In this document: one piece after another, positions 1 to 9,487 of the stretch | Layout: each line of letters begins with the position of its first letter | How positions within the stretch are numbered: the first letter of the stretch is position 1 | Source of the DNA: Asparagopsis taxiformis | Taxonomy: Eukaryota > Rhodophyta > Florideophyceae > Bonnemaisoniales > Bonnemaisoniaceae | Direction of reading: 5' to 3' | DNA: 15,026 nt | Assembly (NCBI GenBank): GCA_030407315.1 | Contig: JALQPE010001363.1 | Location: forward strand, 1-15,026 | Position numbers and translations under genes: made by a program | Notes under the pieces: generated by a model | Seen by the model: only the letters and a program-made list of their open reading frames with translations | Told to the model about the DNA's origin: nothing | The model's database searches: none

Positions 1-314
1 TCGACGCTGACGTAGGGCAGTTCGATCGCCTCCAGGCCGGGGATGTCAGGAGCCTCCGCGACGACGTTGTGGATCGCACCGTCCTTGACGGACCAGGTGC
101 CGGAGTCGCGATAGTCGAACTCCTCCCCGTCGATCTCGATCTTGCCGTGCGAGAAAACGGTGCCGTCGGCGCGAAACGTGACGAAGACGCCGGGGATCGA
201 TTCAGCAGCCCAGGTGCCGACGAGCTGTCGAGTCAGCGTCGTGTCGCGGTCCGTGGTCGTTGCGCAGGCAGTCACGAGCGCGAACAGCGCGAGGGTTCCG
301 AGGCGTCGTTGCAT
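1..314 (-). CDS. Lipoprotein with lipocalin-like domain (3' end outside window)
   Basis: The gene starts at ATG 314-312 on the minus strand and reads open for 104 codons to the left edge, so the C-terminus is missing. The N-terminus MQRRLGTLALFALVTAC is a lipoprotein signal ending in a lipobox (LVTAC), so the mature protein should be lipid-anchored at Cys17. The mature part contains LVGTWAAES, then VTFRADGTVFSHG, then DSGTWSVKDGAI. This GTW...F..DGT...GTW..... pattern is typical of small lipocalin-like beta-barrel proteins in bacteria, which generally have no known enzymatic role. An AGGAT-like ribosome site lies about 6 bases upstream of the ATG. The gene lies 100 bases downstream of the kinase on the same strand and may be co-transcribed with it. 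No frameshift is visible in this part. Function is unknown; the domain call rests on motif pattern only. Confidence 0.7.
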   Translation of the reverse strand, partial: MQRRLGTLALFALVTACATTTDRDTTLTRQLVGTWAAESIPGVFVTFRADGTVFSHGKIEIDGEEFDYRDSGTWSVKDGAIHNVVAEAPDIPGLEAIELPYVSV

Positions 315-414
315 GGCGAGATCCTACAGCACCGTGCCGACCGTGAGCGCGTCGGTTGCAGCGGCCGCGAGGATCGTGACCTGGGCGTCGGCCCGGGGCA
401 GCGCGATGCGCGCG

Positions 415-3033
415 CTAGCGTTTGCCGGCGCTGTCGACCAGGGCTTGGGCTTGCTGCGTGAGTGTGTGTTCCGGCGTCAGGGATCGCGTCAGGTCGTCGC
501 GGGCCTTGGTCGCAGCCGTGAGGGTCGCCGCGTTGTCCGCGGTGGCCGCAAGAGCCTGCGCGCGGAGCAGCCACGTGATCCCCACCGTGCCCGGCGGTAG
601 CTGTTCGGCGAGTTGGGGGTCCTGCTCGAGTGCTTCGATTGAGCGGGTTGCTGGTCACGATTGCGGCGCTGGCGCGGGTCCGATCCGAGTTGTGCCTGCA
701 TCAGGTTGTGCGCGGTCTGGAACGTGCGGGGATGAGCGATGCCCTGCTGGCGGACCGCAGTCGTGAAGGCGCGCTCCATGTGCGCGACGGCCGTGGCAGA
801 GTCGCCGCGCTGCATGAGTGCCGCGGCGAGCGCCTGCAGCACGTCGAGCGTGCGGTAGTCGTCGCGGCCGAACGTGTGCTCACAGCGCGCGAGCAGATCG
901 GTCGCGAGCTCTCGAGTGCGTCGCGCTCGCCCTGCCGGTGCAGCACTTTGAGCAGGTGGTAGCCACAACCGATCGTGACGTGATGGTTCGGACCGACCAG
1001 GTCGGTGAATGCGGTCATCGCTTCCCGATGCTTGCGGGCGGCGCGGTCGAGGTTGCCGAGCGCGGCCCATGCCTCGGCCAGGTTGTCGGTGATCTGCCAC
1101 GTCGAGGCCGGCGGGTGGCCGGAGCGCTCGGCGCGATCACGGCGTCGACGAGCACATCGCGCGCGGCCGCGGGGGTCGCGCAGGCCTAGCAGCAGCGTGC
1201 CGAGGGTTGTGCATCGTCACGATCGTGTCGAATGCTTCAGGGCCGAGCAGCCGTTCGCGATTGGCGAGCACTTCACGGAACAGCGTTTCCGCATCGCGCA
1301 GTCGACCTTCGTGGCGCAAGAGGTAGGCGCGGTTGTGTTGCAGGCGCCACCAGCGGGGATCATTCCGCCGCGCCGGCCCGAAGTTGGCAGTCATCGCCTC
1401 GAGCAGGCGCCGGGCGTCTTCGACGCGACCGGCTTCGCGGAGCGTCACGAGCAGGCCGTTGCCGACCTCGATCGCGCGCGGCGACTCCGGCCCCTCGAGT
1501 CGCAGCCAGAGGTCGCGGGCTCGACGAGGTGCGGTTTCGGCCACGGCGGGCAGCGACAGGCTGCGGTACGTATCGCCGACGAGTTCACGTAGCTCGCTTC
1601 GATCTCCGGATCATCGAACGTTTCGCCTTCGAGTTTCTCGGCCGCGACATCGAGCGCTTCGCGCACGGTGTAGTCGACACCCTTCGTGCGCATCAGCGAC
1701 GACTCGGCGAGGAAGTCCTTCGCGAACCGCGCTACGCGTTGCGAGACGCGTTCCTGACGCGTCAGCTCGGCGTTCTGTGCGATCACGATCGTGAACGCGG
1801 TGATCGCGGTGAGCGCGATTGCCAGCAGAGCGGTCACGAGGCCGCGTCGCCGGCGCGCGAACTTGCGCAGCTGATAGAAGGTGCTCGGTGCGCGTGCGCG
1901 GACCGGACGGTGGTCGAGAAAACGCGCGCAGGTCGTCGGCGAGCTCCTTCACGGAGGCGTAGCGTTCCGCCGGATCGCGGCGCAGCGCCTTCTGAACGAC
2001 GACCTCGAGGTCCCGGTCGATGCCGCGCACGAACTCGGAGAGGGCGCGGTGCCTCGTTGCGTTCGATCGCTTCGGCGACGGCGAGCGGCGTCGTCTCGTC
2101 GAACACGAACGGGCGGCGCCGGCGATGAGTTCGTAGAGCACGACCCCGAGCGAGTAGATGTCGCTGCGCAGGTCGAACGTTATGGCCGCGATGCTGCTCC
2201 GGGCTCATGTAGTGCAGCGTGCCGAGCACGATGCCGCCCTCGGTCAGGCCGCGTGCGTCCTTCGCCATGCTGCGCGCGATGCCGAAGTCGATGACCTTCG
2301 CGCGGCCTACCTCGTCGACGAGAATGTTCTGCGGCTTGAGGTCGCGGTGCACGACGCCCTGAAGATGGCCGTGATGCACGGCGTCGCAGACCTGCAGCAC
2401 GAGGCGGATGCGTGCGCGCAGATCGCGCGCCGAACGCGTCGCGAACGAGAGCAGGTCCGTAGCGTCCTGCACGAGTTTCCATCGCGAACCACGGCAGCTC
2501 GATCTCACCGGCCTCGTGCACACCGGCAGCGAAGACCTGCGCGATGCCGGGGTGCTGCAGGCGCGCGAGGACCTCGGACTCCCAGCGAAAACGGCGCACG
2601 GCCTGGTCGCTCGCGAGTGCCAGGGACAGCACCTTGAGCGCGACGCGGCGGCGCGGTTCTTCCTGTTCGGCTTCATAGACCGTGCCATGCCGCCGCTGCC
2701 GAGGACCGTGACGAGTCGGTACTCGCCGATGCGACCGCCGACGTGGACCGCGGAATCGCCGACGAACGGTTCGGCGCCGCGTTCGAGCAGGTCGACGAGA
2801 CCGCTCTCCGCGGCGTCGGCGGCAAGCAGCTCCTCGACCTCCACGCGGACGCCGGTGTCCTTCGAATCCGGGCACTCGCGATCGAGGAAGGCCGCGCGCT
2901 CGGCGGCAGGCAACTCGACCGCTTCCTCGAACAGCTGGCGAATGCGCTGGAACGCGGTCGTCGCGGCAGAACTGCCGACGGATCCCGCCTCGCCAGGTTC
3001 TGCAGAATCGTTGATCGAACGGCCGGCGGTCAC
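415..3033 (-). CDS. Transmembrane Ser/Thr protein kinase with TPR tail (12 apparent frameshifts)
   Basis: Signalling kinase of the PknB/Hanks type, frame-corrected to about 872 aa. The N-terminus has a [20 protein letters not shown] segment, common in kinases of Planctomycetota and Acidobacteriota. Then come the Gly loop GSGGMG (112-117), VALK Lys134, VHRDLKPQN with Asp231, DFG at 249-251, the activation segment ending in MSPEQ (275-279), and [14 protein letters not shown] transmembrane helix follows at about 397-417, then TPR-like repeats (e.g. [20 protein letters not shown]) to the TAG at 417-415. All catalytic residues are present. The frame breaks near 2685, 2477, 2180, 2120, 2043, 1920, 1590, 1205, 1173, 1130, 912 and 640. 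They balance (6 missing, 6 extra bases), so start and stop agree. The GTG start at 3033 is my choice; an in-frame TTG at 3120 is possible, and neither has a clear ribosome site. The tail probably binds protein partners outside the membrane. Confidence 0.88.
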
Positions 3034-3108
3034 GAGCTTCTGGTCTGGGGGTGGGTGGAGATCCGTGGCGAGCGGGAGGGCTTCAGCCGCATAGCGTAGA
3101 CCATCGCT

Positions 3109-3141
3109 CCGGGCCGCCAAGTTTTGTGGCCCTCGGCCCGG
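3109..3141. repeat. Strong inverted repeat in the divergent promoter gap
   Basis: An 8-bp perfect inverted repeat, CCGGGCCG (3109-3116) and CGGCCCGG (3134-3141), is followed inward by CCA/TGG (3117-3119, 3127-3129) with a 4-base bulge on the right arm and a loop AGTTTTG. It lies between the start of the kinase (minus) and the small lipoprotein (plus). It could be an operator for a dimeric regulator, a structured leader, or chance in GC-rich DNA. It has no U-tract, so it is not a normal intrinsic terminator. Confidence 0.45.
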
Positions 3142-3161
3142 ATTGCCGCGACGATGGCGTC

Positions 3162-3521
3162 ATGCGTTGGTTCGCAATCGTTGTTCTCGGCTGGTTTCTG
3201 ACGAGCTGCAGCTCGATCTCGTACGACCTGAGCAGTCTGCAGTTCCCGGTCAGCGCCAGCCCGGCGCCGTCAACGGTGTTGTGTGAGCCGTTCGAAATCC
3301 GGGACAAGGCCGTGCTCTGGGTGCATGGGCTGTTCGGCAGCGACCAGCCCGATGTTGCTGCACTTCTGCGCGAGGAGTGTGGCGAAGCGAGCGGGGTCTA
3401 CGACTTTCGCGTGGACGTCGGCGCCACCGGACACGACTGGTTCTTGACGCACCTGACCCTGACCCTGGTACGGCTCAAAACAGTGACGATTCGCGGGCGG
3501 GTCGCGCGTCGGAGGGTGTAG
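3162..3521 (+). CDS. Small lipoprotein, Bor-like
   Basis: A 119-aa protein with the signal MRWFAIVVLGWFLTSC, whose LTSC lipobox predicts lipid attachment at Cys16. The mature part shows KAVLWVHGLFGSDQPDVAALL, a central EC, then WFLTHLTLTLVRLKTVTIRG. This order of a W..GL.G....DVA.L block, a Cys, then a hydrophobic L.TLTL..P/K-TVT block resembles Bor/Iss-type outer-membrane lipoproteins; the resemblance is from memory of the family pattern and is not certain. ATG 3162 is chosen because it gives the signal peptide; upstream in-frame sequence does not look coding. It is one of the few genes here with no frameshift. Its TAG (3519-3521) overlaps the GTG of the sulfatase by one base, so it is probably the first gene of a four-gene operon. 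Confidence 0.72.
   Translation: MRWFAIVVLGWFLTSCSSISYDLSSLQFPVSASPAPSTVLCEPFEIRDKAVLWVHGLFGSDQPDVAALLREECGEASGVYDFRVDVGATGHDWFLTHLTLTLVRLKTVTIRGRVARRRV
3511..3515 (+). promoter_or_regulatory. Ribosome binding site of the sulfatase
   Basis: GGAGG sits 5 bases before GTG 3521 and inside the end of the upstream lipoprotein gene. It decides the sulfatase start: GTG 3521 begins a signal peptide (MVRALALVLLS), whereas the first start in the main reading frame (GTG 3562) has no such site and would cut off the signal. Confidence 0.65.
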
Positions 3522-4873
3522 TGGTTCGCGCGCTCGCTCTCGTTCTGCTGTCGGGCTGGCCGTGGTCGCACAACGGCCCGTGAACTTCGTCGTCGTCGTC
3601 ACCGACGATCAGCGATCGGATGCGGTCGGCCACGAGGGCCATCCGTATCTACGCACACCCAATGTCGACGCGCTCGCTGCGAACGGGGAACGGTTCAGCA
3701 ACAGCTTCGTCACGACCGCGATCTGCGCTGCGAGTCGCGCGAGCATCCTGACCGGTCAGTGGGAAGGCACCCACGGCTATACGTTCGGCACGCCGCCGCT
3801 CAGCGACGCGCAGCTACGTAACGCCTGGCCGCGCTTGCTGCGCGATGCGGGCTACCGGACGGGGTTCGTCGGCAAGTGGGGCGTGCGAAACTCCAAGGCT
3901 TCGCGCCAGGCGATGTGGGAGCAGTTTCTCGCCGATGTCGGCGCCGTATCTACGCAAGCGCGGCGAGGCGGTGCAGCATCAGACCGATCACGCGGCGGAG
4001 CGGGCCGTGAAGTTCCTGCGGGAGACGCCCGCGGATCGTCCGTTCTGCCTCTACCTCTGTTTCAATGCGCCGCACGCCGAGGATCCGAATCCCGAGCAGT
4101 ACATTCCGCCGGCGGATCTGGCCGAGCTCTATGCGGATGCCGAGGTCGGGTCGCCTGAGCTGTCCGATGCGGCGTTCTTCGCGGCATTGCCGGAGTTTCA
4201 GCGGGACTCGCTCAACCGCGTGCGTTGGCATTGGCGGTTCGATACGCCGGCAAAGCACCGTCGGATGGTGCGCAACTACCACGCGATGATCACCGGCGTC
4301 GATCGTGCACTCGGCAACGTGCTGGCGGCGCTGCGCGACCTCGACCGTGCCGACGACACCGTCGTGATCTACACGAGCGACAACGGCTGTTTCCTCGGGG
4401 AGCGCGGATTCGCTGGCAAGTGGACGATCCACGAGCGGTCGATCCGCGTGCCGCTGATCGTGCACGATCCACGTCGGAAGCGGGTCGGCGATGGTCAGCT
4501 GTCGCCGATGGCGTTGAACGTCGATCTCGCGCCGACGATCGTGGAACTCGCGGGGCTGCCCGTGCCCGACAGCTATCAGGGTCAGAGTTTACTGCCGTGG
4601 TTGCGCGGCGAGGCGCCGGAGTGGCGTGACGACTTCTTCTACGAGCATCGCATGAAGCACGCGAAGATCCCGAAGAGCGAAGGCGTGCGCGGCCAACGCT
4701 GGGTCTACGCGCGTTACTACGAGCAGCAGCCGGTCTTCGAGGAGCTCTACGATCTCGTGAATGACCCTTTGCAGGCGCGCAACCTCGCCCTCGAGGACGA
4801 GTTCTCAGAACGGCTCGCTGCCATGCGGAAGCGGTGCGCCGCACTGCGCGAGACCCGCGTGCGGCCGCGGTAG
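3521..4873 (+). CDS. Secreted type I sulfatase (formylglycine-dependent; 2 apparent frameshifts)
   Basis: Hydrolyses sulfate esters, probably on sulfated polysaccharide or another organic sulfate; the substrate cannot be read from sequence. Frame-corrected length is 450 aa, normal for the family. A signal peptide starts MVRALALVLLS. Metal-binding TDDQRSD (Asp29-Asp30) is followed by the sulfatase signature CAASR at Cys69, the residue an FGE/anSME maturase would convert to formylglycine. FVGKWGV (Lys119), YTSDNG (Asp287-Asn288) and GKWTIHERSIRVPLIV (Lys300) complete the active-site set. The end has VDLAPTIVELAGLPVP and ELYDLVNDPLQ, typical of the C-terminal subdomain. A base is missing between about 3548 and 3562, and one extra base lies near 3940-3952; they cancel. 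No maturase gene is in the window. It overlaps the upstream lipoprotein by one base, and the M14 peptidase follows after 40 bases. Confidence 0.93.
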
Positions 4874-4913
4874 TGTAGAGCCGCGGGTGTCGGCGGCGTA
4901 GAGTCACTGGCGC

Positions 4914-7659
4914 ATGCGCGCCCTCGCCGTTCTGATCGCTTCTTTCCCTTCTTCTCAGCCAGGAACGCGGCATCGCACAGGTGCCGGAACCGACGCCACA
5001 GCCGCAGCCGGCGTTCGCGCCGGGCGTCGAATATGACCCGGCGATCCCGACGCTCGAGCAGGTCACGGGTCACGCGTTCGGCGCCGCGATCTCTGCGCAC
5101 GCCGATGTCGAGAAGTATCTCCACGCGTTGGCTGCCGCATCTTCGCGAGTGCGGCTCTTCGAGTTCGGGGAGAGCTGGCAGGGTCGCAAGCTGTGGTACG
5201 CCGTCGTCGGCACCGAGGAGCGGATCGCCGATCTCGAGACCATCCGCGCGGGCATGCAGCAGCTCGCCGATCCGCGCGGGCTCGGTGACTGGTGAGGCGC
5301 GTCGCCTGCTCCGCGACCTGCCCGCGATCGGCTGGCTCGCCAACTGCGTTCATGGCGACGAGCCATCCGGAACCGATGCCGCGCTGCTCGTGCTCTATCA
5401 CCTGCTCGCCGCCCGCAACGATCCGGTGGTCGAGAAGGTGCTCGCCGAGTGTGTCGTCATCGTCGATCCGCTGCAGAATCCCGATGGCCGCGATCGCTTC
5501 GTGCACAGCACGCGTGATGCGCGCGGGCGGTGGGCCGACGCGACGCCGGCCGGGGCCGAACACAGTCAGCCGTGGCCGGGCGGGCGGGTCAATCACGCGC
5601 TCTTCGACATGAACCGTGATTGGTTCGCGATGTCGCAGCCGGAGACGCAGGCGCGGGTGCGGGCGTTCCTGGACTGGTGGCCGCTGTTCTACGTCGACCT
5701 GCACGAGATGGGCGGCAACTCGAGCTACTACTTCGCGCCGCCCGCGAAAACCGATTCACGAAGAGATCACGGTGGGCCAGCGACGGTGGCTGGATCGCTA
5801 CGGTCGCAATAACGCGCGCTGGTTCGATCGCTACGGCTTCGACTACTTCACGCGCGAAGCCTACGACTCGTTCTATCCCGGCTACGGCGAGGGCTGGCCG
5901 ATGCTTCACGGCAGCATCGGCATGACGTTCGAGATGGCGAGCGCGCGTGGGCTGGTCTACCGCCGCCGTGACATGACGCTGTTGTTCTATCGCGACGGCG
6001 TGCAGCGACACTTCGTGGCGTCGATGGGCACCCTCGAGACGCTTGCCGAGCATCGCAGCGAAGCGCTCGCTGCGTTCCTGGCCCATCGGCGCGCTGGCGT
6101 AGCGCGGGGGCAGAACGGCTCGATTCGCGAATACGTGCTGCCGGCACGCGGGGATCGCACGCGGCTCGCGCGCCTGTGCAACCTGCTCATGGCGCAGGGT
6201 GTCGAGGTGCAACGCGCGACTGCGGAACTGTCGAGCGCCGGTGCGAGCCGGCTCGGAGAAGAGCAGGCTTCGGCGCAGACGTTCCCCGCTGGCAGCTACG
6301 TCGTGTCGCTCGCCCAGCCGGCCAGCACACTCGCGCACGTGCTGATCCAGCCGCACTTCGACATGGAGCCTGAGTTCCTTGCGGAGCAGAAGCGGCGTGA
6401 AGCGCGACGGCAGCGCACGGAATTCTACGACCTGACCGCGTGGTCGCTGCCGATCCTGTTCGGCGTCGAGGCGTGGCAGACGCGCGAACCCGTGCGCGGC
6501 GCGCGCGATCTGCTCCGGGCGGGTGAGGCCGATGCGGGCGCTGCGCCGTTGCGCGTCGACCTGCCCGCAGTCGCCTACGTCGTGGCGTGGGGCAGTAACG
6601 GCGCGGCTGCGATGCTCGCCGATGCGCTGCGCGCCGGTGTCAGGGCGCGGTGCATCGATCGCCCCTTCCGCCTCGATGCGACGGACTTCCCGGCGGGCTC
6701 GTGGATCGTCAAGACCGCGGGGTTGCCGGCCGCCGAGCGCACGCTGCTGCACGGTCGGAGCGTGACCTCGCCGAGGCTCATGGCGTGTCGGTGCACTGCG
6801 CGGACAGTTCGTGGTCGAGGACGGGCCGAACTTCGGAACCAACCGATCGCTGCAGCTCGCGGTGCCGCGCGTCGCGATGCTCTGGGATCAACCCGTATCA
6901 CGCTATTCGGCGGGCTGGGCGCGCTACCTGCTCGAGCAGCGCTATGGCGTTCCCGTGTCGCCGATCCGCGTGCGCGACATCTCCCGCGTCGATCTCGACC
7001 GTTTCACGGTGCTGCTGGTGCCGGAGGGTTACGGCTACGGCGATGCCCTCGGTCAACGCGGGACCGGCGCGATCAAGGGCTTCGTCGAGCGTGGCGGCGT
7101 GCTGGTGACGTTCGGCAGCGCGACGCGCTGGCTGACCGGCAAGACCGTCGGGCTGCTGGCGTCCGAGGCCGAGAAGCGCGAGTCGCCGACGAAGCCCAAG
7201 GCCGCGAAGGACGAGTCCAAGGATCCCACGGAGGCCGAGCCCGACTCGACAGCGAAGAACGAGCCGTTCGACTACGACCGCGCGATCCGGCCGAAGGAGG
7301 AGCGGCCGCCATCGGTGCCGGGCGCGATCCTGCGCGTCGAGGTCGATCGCGAACACTGGCTCGGCTTCGGCTATCCCGACGGCGCGGCGGTCGTGCACGA
7401 TTCGTCGAACATCTTCACGCCGGTCAAAACTCGACCGCGGTCGCAACGTCGCGATCTACGCCAAGGCGGAGCGCCTCGTGCGGGCTGGATTCGTCTGGGA
7501 CGAGGCCCGGCGTCAGCTGCCGCAAAAGGCGTATCTCGTGCACAGCCGTTCGGGCGCGGCCATGTGGTCGCGTTCGCCGAGGATCCCAACGTGCGCGCGT
7601 TCGCCGACGGGCTCAACCTTCTGTTCCTCAACGCCGTGCTGCTGACCAAAGGTCGATGA
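4914..7659 (+). CDS. Secreted M14-family zinc carboxypeptidase with C-terminal amidotransferase-like domain (7 apparent frameshifts)
   Basis: A zinc peptidase expected to trim peptides outside the cytoplasm; frame-corrected to about 914 aa. ATG 4914 starts a hydrophobic signal (MRALAVLIA...). The zinc site is [10 protein letters not shown] (His146, Glu149) and YVDLHEMGG (His263), and GMTFEMAS offers the likely catalytic Glu339. In between are [13 protein letters not shown] and [14 protein letters not shown], usual M14 features. From about residue 630 a second region ([47 protein letters not shown]) resembles a class I glutamine-amidotransferase fold. Within it lies a Lys/Glu-rich, probably disordered insert (bases about 7162-7300). 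Frame breaks lie near 4940, 5288, 5747-5750 (AAAA), 6752, 6809, 7426-7429 (AAAA) and 7550. The stop overlaps the next gene's ATG by four bases. Peptide specificity is unknown. Confidence 0.9.
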
Positions 7660-8682
7660 ACCACCACTCGAAGCTGTTGCTCACCCTCTGGGGGCGCGTT
7701 CCTGTTCGCCGGCTGCGCGTCGCACCCAGTCCCCGACGACCCGCGCTGGCTGACCTATCGCGGTGGCGACGGTCCGGGCAGCGGCCGTCACATCGTGCTC
7801 GTGGCGGCCGAGCAGGAGTATCGCGCGGAGCAGGCGTTGCCGATGCTCGCCAACGTGCTCGCGACCCGTCACGGATTCGACTGCACGGTGCTGTCCTGCA
7901 GAACGAGCAGGGACTCGTCGATCCGACGTTGCCCACGCGGCCACAGGTGAAAGACATCTGGCACGACGTTCCCGGGCTCGAGCATCTGGCGTCGGCGGAT
8001 CTGCTCGTATTGTTCTCGCGGTTCCTCACGCTGCCCGACGAGTCGGTTCGGCATGTGATCGACTACCTCGAATCGGGCAAACCCGTGATCGGGATTCGCA
8101 CCGCGAACCACGGGTTCCGCGGCAACTTCCCGTACGAGATCGACGGCAAGCGCGTGCGGTTCGGGCTCGATGTCCTCGGCGGCACGTTCCGCGGCCACCA
8201 CGGCGGTTGGCCGGGAGTCGACGCTCGGGACGCCGGTCGCGGAGCACCGTGACCATCCGATCCTGCGCGGTATCGACAAGGTCTGGGGGCCATCCGACGT
8301 CTATCGAACGTATCCGAAGGACGGTGCGCTGCGCGCCGACTGCACGCCGCTCGTGATGGGGCAGCCGCTGAAGACACTCGCTCCCGGTTCGGCGCCGAAC
8401 CCGAAGAAGATCCCGCTGCCGGTCGCATGGACGACGACGTGGCGCGGCTCCGGAGGGCTCGACGCGCGGGTGTTCCACACGACGATGGGTAGTGCGCAGG
8501 ACTACCGGGATCAGGGCATGCGGCGGCTCACCGTCAACGCAGTCTACTGGTGTCTCGGCCTGGAGGAGCGGATCGATCCGGCGCGCAGCGTCGCGCCGGT
8601 GACCGACTACGATCCGCTGAGGAGCGGCTTCAACTACGGGAAGCTCGGCGTCGTGCCGCGGCCGCCGGCGAGTTTCCGGTAG
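7656..8682 (+). CDS. ThuA-like domain lipoprotein (3 apparent frameshifts)
   Basis: Frame-corrected to about 341 aa. The signal [20 protein letters not shown] has a lipobox (FAGC) predicting lipid attachment near Cys19-20. The body fits a ThuA-like (class I amidotransferase-like) fold: HIVLVAAEQEYRAEQALPML, then ADLLVLFSRFLTLPDE, HVIDYLESGKPVIGIRTANHG, the GGTFRGHHGG segment, HPILRGI, and VFHTTMGSAQDY near the end. The family is named after trehalose-utilisation ThuA, but most planctomycete members have no assigned reaction, so I do not propose a substrate. The ATG overlaps the M14 stop (ATGA), with AAAGG three bases upstream, so translation is probably coupled. Frame breaks: an extra G in the GGGGG near 7690, a missing base near 7898, and an extra base near 8212. 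It ends 2 bases from the converging metallopeptidase gene. Confidence 0.85.
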
Positions 8683-8684
8683 GG

Positions 8685-9437
8685 CTATCCGCGGCGCCGT
8701 TTGCCCCAGACCTTCTGCAGTTCGCGATACCCACGCTCGTCGTGGCGTTTCAGTTCGCTGCGGACGAACGGGAAGAAGTCGTTCGTGCCGAAGTAGGCCT
8801 CGGTTGCTTCGGCGAAGTATTCACGCTCGTTGGTGAGCGCGTAGTGCTTGCGCTTCTTGCCGTTGATGTGCCAAACCTCGTCGTACGTGCCGGCTGCCTT
8901 GGCCGCGCCGTACGCCGCGCGAATGCCAGCGTGACCGTGGCCGAGCACCTGATGGTGGTAGCCGTGCGCCAGTTCGTGCAGCACCATCCATGGCTGCTCG
9001 AGGGTCCAGCTCAGGAAGTTCCTGGCGTTGGCGATCTCGATGCCGCGCGCGAGCACGACGGGATAGTCATGGCCCTCGAGCCAGCGCGCGGACGGGTGGT
9101 AGAACATGCACTTGTGCTCGTGCCGTTCGTCCTCGAAGCCGACCCAGGTGCGGATCAGTCGGAGCTTGGCGAGCGCTGGTTCAGGCACGACCCGCGTGAT
9201 GCGAAAGAGGTGATCGCCGAGGAGCGCCATCACCTGGTCGTGCAATGGGTGCTTGGCGAAGTCGTTCACGAGCCGGACTTCGAAGCCATGCACCGTCCGT
9301 ACCTCGTAGGCCGGTGTGATCTTGCGCTCGACCTTCTCCGGCCCCTCGGTGTCGGCGGGCGTGCCGCCCTGCGCCGTCAGCAGCGGCAGCGCGAGGCAGA
9401 ACGGCAGGCAGGACCAGGACAGCGCGCGGGCGTTCAT
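8685..9437 (-). CDS. Secreted HExxH zinc metallopeptidase, family not fixed
   Basis: An uninterrupted 250-aa gene. MNARALSWSCLPFCLALPLLTAQG is a Sec signal with probable cleavage after TAQ. The catalytic motif is MVLHELAHGYHH, with zinc ligands His154 and His158 and catalytic Glu155. The later EREYFAEATEAYFG (Glu206 or Glu210) is a good third ligand, giving a gluzincin-like HExxH...E arrangement about 50 residues apart. The spacing and the EYFAE motif recall the catalytic fold of ATLF-type peptidases, but the protein is a short single-domain enzyme and nothing suggests a toxin role. The basic C-terminus (WGKRRRG) precedes the TAG. It lies 50 bases downstream of the FAS1/PDZ gene on the same strand, so co-transcription is likely. 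Substrate is unknown. Confidence 0.85.
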   Translation of the reverse strand: MNARALSWSCLPFCLALPLLTAQGGTPADTEGPEKVERKITPAYEVRTVHGFEVRLVNDFAKHPLHDQVMALLGDHLFRITRVVPEPALAKLRLIRTWVGFEDERHEHKCMFYHPSARWLEGHDYPVVLARGIEIANARNFLSWTLEQPWMVLHELAHGYHHQVLGHGHAGIRAAYGAAKAAGTYDEVWHINGKKRKHYALTNEREYFAEATEAYFGTNDFFPFVRSELKRHDERGYRELQKVWGKRRRG

Positions 9438-9487
9438 GCCCGCACTCTATCCGGTCCTGTACGATCCGGTCGCTTGCAGTCGGCTGC

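Noticed and set aside
3034..3120. TTG start for the kinase at 3120
   Set aside because: It sits in the loop of the inverted repeat, has no ribosome site, and the added 29 residues do not resemble the usual kinase N-terminus. It cannot be fully excluded.
5589..6842. Minus-strand ORF of about 417 codons opposite the M14 gene
   Set aside because: Its sequence is a codon-position shadow (R/H/A-rich) of the conserved M14 coding strand.
5616..8252. Very long plus-strand ORF (about 878 codons) covering the M14 and ThuA genes
   Set aside because: It is a true M14 frame only from about 5750 to 6750 and a true ThuA frame only from about 7900 to 8212. The middle is arginine-rich out-of-frame translation, joined by frame breaks.
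8685..9437. Toxin-like role for the HExxH peptidase
   Set aside because: Only the catalytic motif spacing is reminiscent of such enzymes. The protein is short, single-domain and lacks any delivery or receptor-binding part.
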